Source of the DNA: an uncultured Paracoccaceae bacterium | Lineage (GTDB): Bacteria > Pseudomonadota > Alphaproteobacteria > Rhodobacterales > Rhodobacteraceae | Length of the DNA: 64,000 bases | Assembly (NCBI GenBank): GCA_947494675.1 | Contig: CANLVP010000002.1 | Coordinates: 1 to 64,000, forward strand | Direction of reading: 5' to 3' | In this document: positions 47,908 to 58,214 of the stretch, in pieces | Layout of the letters: every line of letters starts with the position of its first letter | How positions within the stretch are numbered: the stretch's first letter is position 1 | Translations under genes and position numbers: made by a program | The notes under the pieces: model-generated | The model's database searches: none | What the model was told of the DNA's origin: nothing | Seen by the model: the letters and a program-made list of their open reading frames with translations, nothing else

Positions 47908-48864
47908 TTATTGCCCCCTGATCCGGGGATCAAGCGCATCGCGCAAGCCGTCCCCGATATAATTGACCGACAATACGGTCAGCGAAATCGCCAGCCCCGG
48001 CCAGATCACACGCTCGGGGAACGCGGTCATCCGGTCAACGCTATCAAATAGAATTTTGCCCCAGGTGGGGAAATCAGATGGAAAGCCTAAGCCCAGAAAA
48101 GACAGCGCGCTTTCGGTGATGATCGCCGTGGCGAGCCCCAGCGTGGCCGACACCATGATCGGCGACATCACGTTGGGCAGCAAATGCCGGGTGATCATCC
48201 GCCGGGCAGGGGTGCCAATGGATCGCGCCGCCAGCACAAATTCGCGCTCTTTGATGGCCATCACATCGCCGCGCACGATCCGCGCCGTCTGCATCCAGCT
48301 TGTGATCCCGATGCCCGTCACAATCAGAATGAATATCCCCTGTTCCGGCCCAAAGGCCGCCCGCAGCGGATCACGAAACAGCAGCATCATCACCAACAAC
48401 AGCGGCAGAATGGGCAGCGACAGCACCAGATCGGTAAACCGCATCAGCAACCCGTCGAGCCGCTTGAAATACCCCGCAAAGACGCCGACCAGCGTGCCAA
48501 TCAGCACGGCGAGGATCATCGCCGTCCAGCCCACCGCCAGCGAAATCCGCCCGCCCTGCATGGTGTTGGCCATGATATCGCGCCCAAGGTGATCAGTGCC
48601 CATGGGCCGCGCCCATGACGTCTTGGCGTCACTGTCAAAGATCGCCATGTAGATCGGGCGCACGTCCTTGTTGCGGATGTCCAGCTTGCCAGGATCCACA
48701 TCCCAAACCAAAGGACCAAAGGCGCAAAACAACGTGATAAAGATCAGGAACCCAAGGCCCATCACAGCGCCCTTGTGGGTCTTGAACTGGTCCCAGACAT
48801 CCAGCCACTGGTTGCGCGGCTTGGTGAGCTCCTCGACGGCGGTATCCACAGATTGATCAGTCAT
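47908..48864 (-). CDS. Peptide/opine ABC transporter permease, DppC-type
   Basis: 318 aa from the ATG at 48864. One N-terminal helix, GTDHLGRDI, then five helices with the EAA loop (EFVLAARSIGTPARRMITRHLLPN). It overlaps the DppB-type gene by 8 bp. Forms the inner-membrane channel with the partner permease. Confidence 0.93.
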   Translation of the reverse strand: MTDQSVDTAVEELTKPRNQWLDVWDQFKTHKGAVMGLGFLIFITLFCAFGPLVWDVDPGKLDIRNKDVRPIYMAIFDSDAKTSWARPMGTDHLGRDIMANTMQGGRISLAVGWTAMILAVLIGTLVGVFAGYFKRLDGLLMRFTDLVLSLPILPLLLVMMLLFRDPLRAAFGPEQGIFILIVTGIGITSWMQTARIVRGDVMAIKEREFVLAARSIGTPARRMITRHLLPNVMSPIMVSATLGLATAIITESALSFLGLGFPSDFPTWGKILFDSVDRMTAFPERVIWPGLAISLTVLSVNYIGDGLRDALDPRIRGQ

Positions 48865-49864
48865 AGCGGATCCTCGGGTCCAGAACACCGTAAAGAATAT
48901 CGGCAATCAGGTTCATCATCACGATCAACACCGCCAGCAGGAAAGTGATCGTCATCACCATCGGAATGTCCGAGCCCTGCAGCGCAATGATCAGCAATTG
49001 CCCAAGACCGTTCACCTTAAAAATCTGTTCCGTAATGATCGCGCCGCCAAAAATGCTCGGAATACCCAGCGCAATCACCGTGACCACGGGGATCATCGAA
49101 TTGCGCAGCACATGTTTCATCACCACGACGCTCTCGGTCATGCCTTTGGCGCGGGCCGTGCGCACATAATCCTGCCCAAGGTTATCCAGCATCGACGCCC
49201 GCATATAGCGGCTCACCTGCGCCGTGGTCTGCAAAGCCAGCACCATCACCGGCATCACCATCTGGCGCAGCTGAAACACGAAACTGTCCCAATCCATCAC
49301 CTGATGGGTGGTGTCATATATCGACGGCAGCCAGCCCAGCGAGACCGAGAAGATCACAATCAGCACCACACCAGAAAAGAACGGTGGCACTGAAAAGCCG
49401 ATCATGCTGACGAAGGTGCCGACATTGTCAAAAACCGAATACTGCCGATAGGCGCTGATAATCCCAATCGGCAGGGCGATCAGCACGCCCACGACATAGG
49501 ACATGCCGACAACCCACAGGGTCTGCGGCATCCGCTCGGAAATCGTGTCGAACACCGGGCTGCGCGACTGGAAAGAGATGATCCGCTGCGCGCCATCAGC
49601 AAAGTTGGTGCCAAAGGTGTTGTCGATCCAATACTGCGGTTCAACGATGAAGAACTGCTTCAGCCACAGCGGAAAGCGCACCCACCACGGCTCTCCAAGG
49701 CCAAGGGCCAGCCGCATCTTTTCCTTCACCTCCGGCGGAATGGTCAGCGGCATCTGTGCCATGGGGTCGCCGGGGGCAAGCTCCAGCAGCATGAAAATAA
49801 CAAACGCAATGAACAAAAGCGTCGGGATCGACAGCAATAGTCTACGGATCGTGTAGGTCAGCAT
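48857..49864 (-). CDS. Peptide/opine ABC transporter permease, DppB-type
   Basis: 335 aa with six membrane helices, start TIRRLLLSIPTLLF, EAA loop DYVRTARAKGMTESVVVMKH, and the end DPRIRYD shared by the family. An insertion of about 40 residues lies between helices 1 and 2, as in several DppB members. Confidence 0.93.
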   Translation of the reverse strand: MLTYTIRRLLLSIPTLLFIAFVIFMLLELAPGDPMAQMPLTIPPEVKEKMRLALGLGEPWWVRFPLWLKQFFIVEPQYWIDNTFGTNFADGAQRIISFQSRSPVFDTISERMPQTLWVVGMSYVVGVLIALPIGIISAYRQYSVFDNVGTFVSMIGFSVPPFFSGVVLIVIFSVSLGWLPSIYDTTHQVMDWDSFVFQLRQMVMPVMVLALQTTAQVSRYMRASMLDNLGQDYVRTARAKGMTESVVVMKHVLRNSMIPVVTVIALGIPSIFGGAIITEQIFKVNGLGQLLIIALQGSDIPMVMTITFLLAVLIVMMNLIADILYGVLDPRIRYD

Positions 49865-49933
49865 CTAAGGCGCCTTGGTTCAGTGGTTTGGGGGTAGGGT
49901 GGGCAATGCTGCCCACCCCTTTTGTCAGACCGA

Positions 49934-51652
49934 TTACTCGGTGCGGTACCAGTCAGCGACGTTCCACAGCTCGGAATCCCAAGTGTTCAGGATCACACCA
50001 CCAAGGGTGTTGGCGTGGGCCGAAACACGACCACGATCAACCAGCGGCACGATTGTCATGCTGTCTTTGGTCAGCATGTCGTTCATGGCGCGCGCGATCT
50101 CACCGCGACGGTCCAGATCGGCTGTCTGTGCCAGCTCATCGATCATCGCGTCATAGGCAGGATCACAGAAGCGGTTGATGTTCTCACCCTGCCACTGGCT
50201 GTCTGGCTTTGGCTCATTGCCGCAGCGGTAAGCTGCCAGATAGGCCTGTGGATCAGTGCCATCAAAGTTGTTGGCGTACATTTCCACGTCCGCATAGAAC
50301 TTCTGGAAGGTATCAGGCGAACCTGGGTCACCACCAAAGAACACGGATGCGTCAATGTTGCGCAGCTCGGTTTCAACACCGATCTCGCTCCACCATTCCT
50401 TGATCAACGCCTGGAAATCCTGACGGACAGCGTTGGTCGAGGTCTGGTAAAGGATGCGCAGCTCAACACCGTCTTTTTCACGGATGCCGTCGCCATTGCT
50501 GTCGACCCAGCCCGCTGCTTCCAGCATGGCCTTTGCGCCTTCGATGTCCTGCGTCAGGCAGCCATCGTTGTCAGAGGCATAGATCGCAGGTCCGGGAACC
50601 AGATTACAGGTCGGACGACCGGCCTGACCATAACCGACTTCCACCAGAAGTGGACGGTCGATGGCCATCGACAATGCGGTGCGCACAGCGATGTCAGACA
50701 GGAACGGATGCGGCTCTGCCACGGTTGAACGGACACCTTCGGCCAGATCGGGCGAGGGGTTCGTCAGGTTCATTTCCAGACGTTCCACCAGCGTACCGAA
50801 TGCCGACACAGGTGTGCCAACGCCAGCTTCTGCCATCGACGCGATCACGTCGGGTGCCAGCTGCAGGTTCCACGCATAGTCAAACTCGCCGGTTTCCAGA
50901 ACCGCACGGCCAGAGGCTGTGGCGTCGCCACCGCCTTTGAACGTCAGGCTTGCAAAGGCAGGCTTGCCAGCTTCGCGGAAGTTCTCGTTGGCCACGCCGG
51001 TCCACACGTCGTTGGTGCGGAATTCGGTGACGACAAACGGACCCGTGCCGATGGGCATAAAGTTGGCGTCGGTGCACTCAGGTGCTTTGGCACCAAGGCA
51101 ATCCGCAAACTGTGCGGCCTGAATGATGGGCGACTGGCCACCCATGAACGGGCCGTAGGGGTTTGGTGTGGGCTTGTCGAATGTGACCGTCACGGTCAGA
51201 TCGTCCACCACGGATACGTCTGTCACACCATCAAACTTTGCGCCCTGCGCACAACCGCCTTCGGGGTTCATGCAGTAGTCAGCGGTGAACTTCACGTCAG
51301 CCGAGGTCACAGGCGTGCCATCAGACCAGACAAGGCCTTCCTTCAGCTTCCAAGTGATCTGCGTCAGATCCTCCGAAACGCCGCCATTGCCAACCGTCGG
51401 GATTTCTTCGGCAAGGTAGGGGATCAACGCGCCAGTTTCGTCGTAGCGGCCAAGCGGCTCAATCACGAGCGATGCCGCTTCGATTTCCTTGGTGCCGCCC
51501 GACAGATAGGGGTTCAGGATCGATGGCGCTTGCCAATAGATGATTTTCAGCTCGCCGTCGCGGCCCCGCTCGCCTTCGTGACCGTCGGCATAGGCCATCG
51601 GTGCAAGGGCAAGCGACGCGGCGGCGCCAAGCAGTGCTGTTTTGAGTTTCAT
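49934..51652 (-). CDS. Peptide/opine ABC transporter periplasmic binding protein (family 5)
   Basis: 572 aa from the ATG at 51652, giving a clean signal peptide (KLKTALLGAAASLALAPMAYA); an ATG 9 bp upstream is an alternative. SBP_bac_5 features: YWQAPSILNPYLSGG, LVWSDGTPVTSADVKFT, and the late IDRPLLVEVGYGQAGRP. Binds di/oligopeptides, opines or related compounds. 69 bp before the permease gene, room for an attenuating structure. Confidence 0.93.
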   Translation of the reverse strand: MKLKTALLGAAASLALAPMAYADGHEGERGRDGELKIIYWQAPSILNPYLSGGTKEIEAASLVIEPLGRYDETGALIPYLAEEIPTVGNGGVSEDLTQITWKLKEGLVWSDGTPVTSADVKFTADYCMNPEGGCAQGAKFDGVTDVSVVDDLTVTVTFDKPTPNPYGPFMGGQSPIIQAAQFADCLGAKAPECTDANFMPIGTGPFVVTEFRTNDVWTGVANENFREAGKPAFASLTFKGGGDATASGRAVLETGEFDYAWNLQLAPDVIASMAEAGVGTPVSAFGTLVERLEMNLTNPSPDLAEGVRSTVAEPHPFLSDIAVRTALSMAIDRPLLVEVGYGQAGRPTCNLVPGPAIYASDNDGCLTQDIEGAKAMLEAAGWVDSNGDGIREKDGVELRILYQTSTNAVRQDFQALIKEWWSEIGVETELRNIDASVFFGGDPGSPDTFQKFYADVEMYANNFDGTDPQAYLAAYRCGNEPKPDSQWQGENINRFCDPAYDAMIDELAQTADLDRRGEIARAMNDMLTKDSMTIVPLVDRGRVSAHANTLGGVILNTWDSELWNVADWYRTE

Positions 51653-51679
51653 ATTATCCATTCTCCTTGTTGGACGCTC

Positions 51680-52699
51680 TTAAACCTCAGTGCCTGCGGT
51701 TTGCTCCGCAGTGTCATTGTATAAGTGACAGGCGACATAGCGCCCGGGCTGAACCTCATGAGTTTTGGGTTCATCTTGTTTGCAAATATCCATCACCGCC
51801 GGGCATCGGGTGCAGAAATTGCAGCCCTTGGGCGGGTTCGACGGGCTGGGCACATCACCTTGCAGAATGATCCGCTCTTTGGTGGTGGCAAGGGCCGGAT
51901 CAGGTTCCGGCACGGCAGACAGCAGCGCCTTGGTATAGGGATGCAGCGGTTCGGCATAAAGCGCCTCGCGCGGCGACAGCTCCACCACTTTGCCCAGATA
52001 CATCACCGCCACCCGCGTCGCGATATGACGCACCATCGACAGATCGTGACTGATGAACAGATAGGTCAGGCCGAATTTTTCCTGTAGGTCTTCCAGCAGG
52101 TTCACCACCTGCGCCTGAATGGACACATCAAGCGCTGCAATCGGCTCATCACAGACGATGAATTTGGGGTTCAACGCCAGCGCCCGCGCAATCCCGATCC
52201 GCTGCCGCTGCCCGCCCGAAAACGCATGTGGATAGCGCTTGGCGAACTTCCGGTTCAGCCCCACCGCATCCATCAGTTCCGCGACTTTCTCACGTTTTTC
52301 CGCCTCGGACAGCTTTGTATGCTCATCCAGCGGCTCTTTGATAATTGCCTCGACCGTCATGCGCGGGTTCAGACTTGCTTGCGGGTCTTGAAACACCATC
52401 TGCATCGTCGGCCGCATGGTCCGCAACTCAGGCTGCGGCACCGCGCCGATCTCGCGCCCGTCGATCTCAATCTCGCCGCTGGTAATGTCGTAAAGCCGCA
52501 GCACCGCGCGGCCACAGGTGGACTTGCCGCAACCGGATTCGCCCACCAGCCCCAGCGTCTCACCTTCCATGACGTCAAAAGAGACACCATCAACAGCCTT
52601 CACCTCACCAACACGCCGCCGAAAAAGGCCTGCGTAAATCGGAAAGTGCATCTTCAGGTCACGGACACTGACCAACGGGGCTGGGGTTTGATCCAACAT
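51680..52699 (-). CDS. Peptide/opine ABC transporter ATPase, DppF-type
   Basis: 339 aa from the ATG at 52699, whose A is the last base of the dppD-type stop (TGATG); GTG at 52702 is the alternative. Walker [10 protein letters not shown], signature FSGGQRQR, Walker B FIVCDEPI, and the C-terminal oligopeptide extension with Cys residues (CNFCTRCP), typical of OppF-type proteins. Confidence 0.94.
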   Translation of the reverse strand: MLDQTPAPLVSVRDLKMHFPIYAGLFRRRVGEVKAVDGVSFDVMEGETLGLVGESGCGKSTCGRAVLRLYDITSGEIEIDGREIGAVPQPELRTMRPTMQMVFQDPQASLNPRMTVEAIIKEPLDEHTKLSEAEKREKVAELMDAVGLNRKFAKRYPHAFSGGQRQRIGIARALALNPKFIVCDEPIAALDVSIQAQVVNLLEDLQEKFGLTYLFISHDLSMVRHIATRVAVMYLGKVVELSPREALYAEPLHPYTKALLSAVPEPDPALATTKERIILQGDVPSPSNPPKGCNFCTRCPAVMDICKQDEPKTHEVQPGRYVACHLYNDTAEQTAGTEV

Positions 52700-53685
52700 C
52701 ACAGCCCCTCCGCATGGAAACAGGCCACATCATGGCCCTCGCCGACGTCATAGCGCGCGGGGTTCTCCACTGCGCACCGGTCAAAGGCCGCATCACACCG
52801 GTCCCGAAACGGACAGGCCCGTGGCGCGCCCGCCAAAATCGGCGGCTGCCCTTCAATGATCGTCAACCGCTTCTCGCGGCTGCCCGAAATCTTGGGGATC
52901 GTGGTCAAAAGCGCCTTGGTATAAGGATGCCCGGGATTGCCAAACAGCTCTTTCACTGGGGCATGTTCCACCACTTGCCCGCCATACATCACCATCACCT
53001 GATCCGCGATGCCGGCGATCACACCCAGATCATGGGTGATCCAGATCACCGCCATGCCCAGCTTGTCGCGCAGGTCTTTCATCAATTCCAGAATTTGCGC
53101 CTGAATGGTCACATCCAGCGCAGTCGTCGGCTCATCTGCAATCAACACCTTGGGATCACAGGCCAGCGCAATCGCAATCATCACACGTTGCCGCATCCCG
53201 CCCGAAAACTGATGCGGATAATCTTGCAATCGCTGATCCGCATCGGGAATCCCGACCAGTTCCAATAGCTCCTTGGACCGCACCGCCGCCTCGCGCTTGC
53301 TCATCCCCATATGCTTGCGCAAGGGCTCTGCGATCTGCATGCCAACCGTAAACACGGGGTTGAGAGAGGTCATCGGATCCTGAAACACAAACCCGATCTT
53401 GCCGCCGCGCACTGACCGCAAGCCTTCGGGATCAAGCTGCAAAAGGTCCTGACCGTCAAAGGTCACCGTGCCGCCGCGCACATCCGCAGGCGGCGAGGGC
53501 AGCAGCCCCAATAGCGACATCATCGTCACCGATTTACCCGACCCGCTTTCGCCAACGACCCCTAGCAATTCGCCGGGGCGCAGATCAAAGGACACGTCAT
53601 TTACGGCGTGCACTTCGCCGCCACGTGTCTGAAAAACTGTTTTGAGGTCCCGGACATCCAGAACAGGCAGCGCCCCGTCGGGCAT
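52699..53685 (-). CDS. Peptide/opine ABC transporter ATPase, DppD-type
   Basis: 328 aa from the ATG at 53685, with GGGAGG 7 bp upstream; the open frame runs on to 53961 without family match. Walker [30 protein letters not shown]-terminal RACPFRDRC Cys pair. First gene of a five-gene transporter operon (D, F, binding protein, B, C), followed by the tail sheath gene. Confidence 0.94.
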   Translation of the reverse strand: MPDGALPVLDVRDLKTVFQTRGGEVHAVNDVSFDLRPGELLGVVGESGSGKSVTMMSLLGLLPSPPADVRGGTVTFDGQDLLQLDPEGLRSVRGGKIGFVFQDPMTSLNPVFTVGMQIAEPLRKHMGMSKREAAVRSKELLELVGIPDADQRLQDYPHQFSGGMRQRVMIAIALACDPKVLIADEPTTALDVTIQAQILELMKDLRDKLGMAVIWITHDLGVIAGIADQVMVMYGGQVVEHAPVKELFGNPGHPYTKALLTTIPKISGSREKRLTIIEGQPPILAGAPRACPFRDRCDAAFDRCAVENPARYDVGEGHDVACFHAEGL

Positions 53686-53893
53686 GAACGCACCTCCCAA
53701 GTGGTTCCAACGGTTATATTTATTCGGACCCGTCTTTGCGCGGATCACCAACACAGAAGACGGTAACACGGAATCAAATGCCCGCAAGTCATTTCCACAT
53801 TGCGCTTCATTGCCCCAACGGCAACACTGGTGGCGCGCGCAAATCCGCGCCACCTTGCAAGCGATTTCACACCATAAGAAACGGGGCGCTGCC

Positions 53894-55054
53894 ATGCCGA
53901 TGACTGCCAAAGACCTGATGGATCGCCTCGTGGGATTCCCGACCGTCAGCCGCGACAGCAACCTCGATCTGATTGATTTCGCCGAAGATTACCTGAACGG
54001 ATTCGGTGTCAAATCCGTCCGCGTCCCAAACGAAGATGGCACCAAGGCCGCACTTTATGCCCACATCGGGCCAGAGGTTGACGGCGGCGTCGTCCTCTCT
54101 GGTCATACTGATGTGGTCCCCGTTGACGGCCAGCCATGGGACACCGACCCGTTTACCGTTACCGAAAAAGATGGCCGCTATTACGGGCGCGGGACCTGCG
54201 ATATGAAAGGCTTTGACGCGCTCGCCCTCTCTGCCGTGCCCTTGGCCATCGAACGTGGCCTGAAACGTCCGCTCCAAATCGCGCTTAGCTACGATGAAGA
54301 GGTCGGATGCACAGGCGCGCCGCCTATGATCGACCACATGGTCGCGCATGGCATGCCCCGCGCTGACACTGTCCTTGTAGGTGAGCCCTCCATGATGAAG
54401 GTTGTCACAGGCCATAAGGGCGGACTTGGCTTTCACATGCATTTTCAGGGATTTGAAGTGCATTCTTCAATCGCCTACCAAGGGGTGAGCGCGATCATGA
54501 TGGCCGCCAAACTGATCGACTGGGCCAATCAGGTGAACGTCGAAAACGCGGCCAAAACGCCCAACGAAATCGCTGCCCCCTTTGACCCGCCCTATACCAC
54601 GCTGCACGTGGGCCAGATCAGCGGCGGCACCGCCCATAACATCACTGCCAAAGACTGCCGCTTCGGCTTTGATTTCCGCGTGGTCCCCGGCGATGATATT
54701 GAGGCTTGGAAGACCCGCTTTCACGCTAAACTGGCCGAGATTGAGGCCGAGATGAAAGCCATCCGGCCCGAAGCAGGGATCATGGCCGACCCAAAGTTCT
54801 TTGTGCCCGGCCTCGTGCCCGAAACCCAAGGCAGCGCCGAAGAACTCGCGCGTCGCCTCACAGGCGACAACAGCCACAACGTTGTCAGCTACGGGACCGA
54901 AGCAGGCCAGTTTCAGGAACGCGGCTATTCTGCCGTGGTCTGCGGCCCCGGCGACATCGCCCAAGCGCACCAGCCCAACGAATTCATCACCGTCGATCAG
55001 TTTCGACAGGGTGAGGCATTCATCGCCCGGCTCGTCGACACGCTTGCCGCATGA
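53894..55054 (+). CDS. argE: Acetylornithine deacetylase-like M20 peptidase
   Basis: 386 aa from the ATG at 53894. M20 metal motifs: SGHTDVVPVDG, GRGTCDMKG, YDEEVGCTG (catalytic Glu-Glu), and C-terminal AHQPNEFI. Closest to ArgE. Because it is divergent from a peptide-type transporter and followed by catabolic genes, N-acyl amino acid deacylation rather than arginine synthesis is likely; inference. ATGA overlap with the next gene. Confidence 0.87.
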   Translation: MPMTAKDLMDRLVGFPTVSRDSNLDLIDFAEDYLNGFGVKSVRVPNEDGTKAALYAHIGPEVDGGVVLSGHTDVVPVDGQPWDTDPFTVTEKDGRYYGRGTCDMKGFDALALSAVPLAIERGLKRPLQIALSYDEEVGCTGAPPMIDHMVAHGMPRADTVLVGEPSMMKVVTGHKGGLGFHMHFQGFEVHSSIAYQGVSAIMMAAKLIDWANQVNVENAAKTPNEIAAPFDPPYTTLHVGQISGGTAHNITAKDCRFGFDFRVVPGDDIEAWKTRFHAKLAEIEAEMKAIRPEAGIMADPKFFVPGLVPETQGSAEELARRLTGDNSHNVVSYGTEAGQFQERGYSAVVCGPGDIAQAHQPNEFITVDQFRQGEAFIARLVDTLAA

Positions 55055-56385
55055 TCACCGCGGCCACGGCCATCGAACACCGCGCAACTTTGCCGCGGCA
55101 GGCCGATGTGGTTGTCATCGGTGGAGGCATCATCGGGGTCATGACCGCGTGGGAGGCTGCAAAAGCTGGCCACAAGGTCGTGCTTTTGGAAAAGGGCCGC
55201 ATCGCTGGCGAACAATCCAGCCGCAACTGGGGCTGGATCAGGGCGCAGGGCCGCGACATCGCCGAACTGCCAATCATGCTCGAGGCGCAAACCATGTGGT
55301 CCGGGCTCGAGGCTGTAACAGGCAGCATTGGCCTGCGCGACACCGGCACGCTTTATCTGGCGAAAGATCAGGCCGAGATGGACCGCTATGCCGATTGGCT
55401 CACCCAAGCCGCGCCTTATCAAGTCTCCTCCCGCATTCTCGACAGCAATGACGTAGCGACCATGTTGCCGGGGGCAGGGCGCTCCTGGGCAGGTGCGCTG
55501 CATACGCCCACTGATATGCGGGCAGAGCCGTGGGTCGCCGTGCCTGCCATGGCCCGGGCCGCCGTCCGCGATGGTGTGACGGTGATCGAAAACTGCGCCG
55601 TGCGGCTTTTGGATATCGCCGCCGGAGCCGTCAAAGGCGTGATCACAGAAAAGGGCCGCATCGCCGCCGATGCCGTGGTATTGGCAGGCGGCGCGTGGTC
55701 CTCGCTTCTGCTGCGCCGCCACGGTGTCTCAATCCCGCAACTCTCGGTCCGCGCCACAGTCGCCCAAACCGACCCCATGGCGGCCCTCGATTATGCAGGC
55801 GGCGGCGTTGATAACCGCCTCGCATGGCGTCGCCGCGAAGATGGTGGATATACGCTGGCCCCCGCAGGCTTCCACGAACTCTTCGTCGGCCCCGATGCCT
55901 TCCGCGCCTTCACCAATTTCGCGCCGCAACTGATCAAGGACCCGCTTGGCACGCGGCTTTTGCCCGCTGCCCCGCGCGGATACCCCGACGCATGGCGCAC
56001 GCCGCGCCGCTGGTCCGGCGACACCCCCAGCCCGTTTGAGGCGATGCGCGTCCTCGACCCATCCCCCAATCGCACCAAAGTCGCCAAACTGGCCCGCGAC
56101 TTCACCGACACATTCCCATCGCTAGGCCGCACCCGGATCAAGGCGTCATGGGCCGGGCTGATCGATACCATGCCTGACGTGGTGCCCGTTGTGGACACAT
56201 GCGCAGACTTGCAGGGCCTGACGATCTGCACCGGCATGTGCGGCCACGGCTTTGGCATCGGCCCCGCCATGGGCCGCATCGCCACTCGCCTCGCCACCAA
56301 CACCCCCACCGGTCACGATCTCTCCCGCTTCCGCCTGTCCCGTTTCACCGATGGCGCGCCCCTCGTCCTTGGACCAAATCTTTAG
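55051..56385 (+). CDS. FAD-dependent oxidoreductase, DadA/opine oxidase-like
   Basis: 444 aa DAO-family protein. FAD motif VVVIGGGIIGVMTAW, second GG doublet in VVLAGGAWS, and C-terminal CGHGFGIGPAMGRI. It would oxidise a D-amino or secondary amino acid in the cytoplasm or on the membrane. Coupled to argE-like by ATGA. Its stop codon is part of a dispersed repeat element. Confidence 0.88.
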   Translation: MITAATAIEHRATLPRQADVVVIGGGIIGVMTAWEAAKAGHKVVLLEKGRIAGEQSSRNWGWIRAQGRDIAELPIMLEAQTMWSGLEAVTGSIGLRDTGTLYLAKDQAEMDRYADWLTQAAPYQVSSRILDSNDVATMLPGAGRSWAGALHTPTDMRAEPWVAVPAMARAAVRDGVTVIENCAVRLLDIAAGAVKGVITEKGRIAADAVVLAGGAWSSLLLRRHGVSIPQLSVRATVAQTDPMAALDYAGGGVDNRLAWRRREDGGYTLAPAGFHELFVGPDAFRAFTNFAPQLIKDPLGTRLLPAAPRGYPDAWRTPRRWSGDTPSPFEAMRVLDPSPNRTKVAKLARDFTDTFPSLGRTRIKASWAGLIDTMPDVVPVVDTCADLQGLTICTGMCGHGFGIGPAMGRIATRLATNTPTGHDLSRFRLSRFTDGAPLVLGPNL

Positions 56386-56444
56386 GCTTTCTTTGGTCCA
56401 TAAATATCTCGGGGGAGGCCGCTCGCTGCCGGGGGCAGCGCCCC
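56384..56444 (+). repeat. Dispersed 3'-end repeat, copy 1
   Basis: Begins within the TAG stop of the FAD gene: AGGCTTTCTTTGGTCCA, TAAATATC, CGGGG, then a GGGGGC-AGC-GCCCCC hairpin. A reverse-orientation copy is at 61940-61990. Bases 56369-56378 (TTGGACCAAA) form an inverted repeat with TTTGGTCCA here, so a further hairpin can form. Probably also a terminator. Confidence 0.7.
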
Positions 56445-56494
56445 CTGTTCCTTCGCCGCCAAAGCACTATGATCACCGCAAAAGGAGTCTCCCC

Positions 56495-57658
56495 ATGCCC
56501 GTCAAAAACCGCTTCGCCGAACTCTTGCCCGATCTCACCGCGATCCGCCGCGATCTGCACGAAAACCCAGAGATCCTGTTCGAAACCCACCGCACGTCGC
56601 AAATCGTCGCCGACAAGCTGAAATCATACGGCGTCGATGACATCACCACCGGTATTGGCCGCACGGGTGTAGTGGGCGTGATCAAAGGCAAAACCAATAC
56701 GTCTGGCCGCACAATCGGCTTGCGCGCTGACATGGACGCCCTGCCAATCCTCGAAGACACAGGCCTGCCCTATGCCTCCAAAACCAAAGGCGCGATGCAC
56801 GCCTGCGGCCACGACGGCCACACCACGATGCTGCTCGGTGCCGCGCAATATCTTGCCGAAACTCGCAATTTCGACGGCACCGTCGTCGTCATTTTCCAAC
56901 CCGCCGAAGAGGGTGGCGGCGGTGGCCGTGAAATGTGCGAAGACGGGTTGATGGAACGCTGGTCCATCGACGAGGTTTACGGCATGCACAATTGGCCCGG
57001 TAAACCCGTCGGCCATTTCGCGATCCGCCCCGGCGCCTTCTTTGCCGCCGCCGACCAGTTCGAGATCGTGGTCGAGGGCAAGGGCGGCCACGCCGCTAAA
57101 CCGCAGGAAACCGTCGATACAACCGTCATGGCCAGCCACATGGTCGTCGCCTTCCAGACCATCGCCAGCCGCAACGCCGATCCCGTCGAACAGGTTGTCG
57201 TCTCGGTCACCAGCTTTGAAACCTCGTCCAAGGCCCACAACGTGATCCCGCAATCGGTCAAACTGCGGGGTACCGTGCGAACCCTCTCGCCTGAAATCCG
57301 GGACCTTGCCGAAAAGCGCCTGACCGAGATCGCCACCGGCATCGCCGCAACTTTTGGCGGCACCGCAGACGTCGACTACGTCCGCGGCTACCCGGTCATG
57401 ATCAACTCGGACGAGCAAACCGCCTTTGCCGCCGATGTCGCCAAATCCGTCTCGGGCCAATGCGAAACGGCACCCCTTGTCATGGGCGGCGAGGATTTCG
57501 CCTTCATGCTCGAAGAGCGCCCCGGCGCTTATATCCTTGTGGGCAACGGCGATGGCGCATCCGTCCACCACCCTAAATACAATTTTAACGATGAAGCGAT
57601 CCCTGCGGGCTGTTCTTGGTGGGCGGAAGTGGTTGAACAGCGTCTGCCAGCCCGGTAA
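56495..57658 (+). CDS. M20 amidohydrolase (hippurate hydrolase/IAA-amino acid hydrolase type)
   Basis: 387 aa from the ATG at 56495, with AAAGGAG 7 bp upstream. Motifs LRADMDALPI, MHACGHDGHTTMLLG, PAEEGGGGG and GGEDFAFM place it in the M20D group. It cleaves N-acyl or N-aroyl amino acids. Separated from the FAD gene by the repeat element, so it may have its own promoter. Confidence 0.92.
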   Translation: MPVKNRFAELLPDLTAIRRDLHENPEILFETHRTSQIVADKLKSYGVDDITTGIGRTGVVGVIKGKTNTSGRTIGLRADMDALPILEDTGLPYASKTKGAMHACGHDGHTTMLLGAAQYLAETRNFDGTVVVIFQPAEEGGGGGREMCEDGLMERWSIDEVYGMHNWPGKPVGHFAIRPGAFFAAADQFEIVVEGKGGHAAKPQETVDTTVMASHMVVAFQTIASRNADPVEQVVVSVTSFETSSKAHNVIPQSVKLRGTVRTLSPEIRDLAEKRLTEIATGIAATFGGTADVDYVRGYPVMINSDEQTAFAADVAKSVSGQCETAPLVMGGEDFAFMLEERPGAYILVGNGDGASVHHPKYNFNDEAIPAGCSWWAEVVEQRLPAR

Positions 57659-57692
57659 GTTGCGGTATGCAACCACGAATTGAAAGTTCAAC

Positions 57693-58124
57693 ATGTTAAA
57701 ATACTTGGCGACCGCCACCTGCCTGTTCTTCGCTGCAACGACCGCACAAGCGCAAAGCGTTCCAGTCGATGATAATTTCTTGACATCGACCATCCCTTGG
57801 GACCGCAGTGGAAAGATCACTTTGTCCGTTGGGGTTCGGGAAACCGGCGAAGGCCAACTGGTGCTCTGTGGGGCTTGGGCGTCGCATGGCGGGCCGAAAT
57901 TTACCCGCCTCAACCGACAGCTGTTGGCCAAGTCCCGGCTTGTCGCTGGCCGCGAAGTTTTGTCGCGTGATCTGACTTTCTTTCACCAGGTCACGAATGC
58001 ATACACCAGCCGCGGCATGATTGGGGCGGAAGCAAAATGCGTGAACACTGGCAAGCCCATCGATACCATCGACTTTTCGCAATTTACCTTCGACATCTAC
58101 GAAGGTCCGTATCGCGACCGCTAA
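57693..58124 (+). CDS. Exported hypothetical protein
   Basis: 143 aa with a clear signal peptide (YLATATCLFFAATTAQA, cleavage near residue 20). The mature part has two Cys (about residues 60 and 117) that could form a disulfide. No recognised family. Confidence 0.6.
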   Translation: MLKYLATATCLFFAATTAQAQSVPVDDNFLTSTIPWDRSGKITLSVGVRETGEGQLVLCGAWASHGGPKFTRLNRQLLAKSRLVAGREVLSRDLTFFHQVTNAYTSRGMIGAEAKCVNTGKPIDTIDFSQFTFDIYEGPYRDR

Positions 58125-58214
58125 CGCATAGATCATTTTGGCTCACCACCGGCGTTAGGCGTGAAAACCGCCTGACGTCTACCGTTTGCCAAAGTGATCG
58201 CTTATCAAGCAGCC

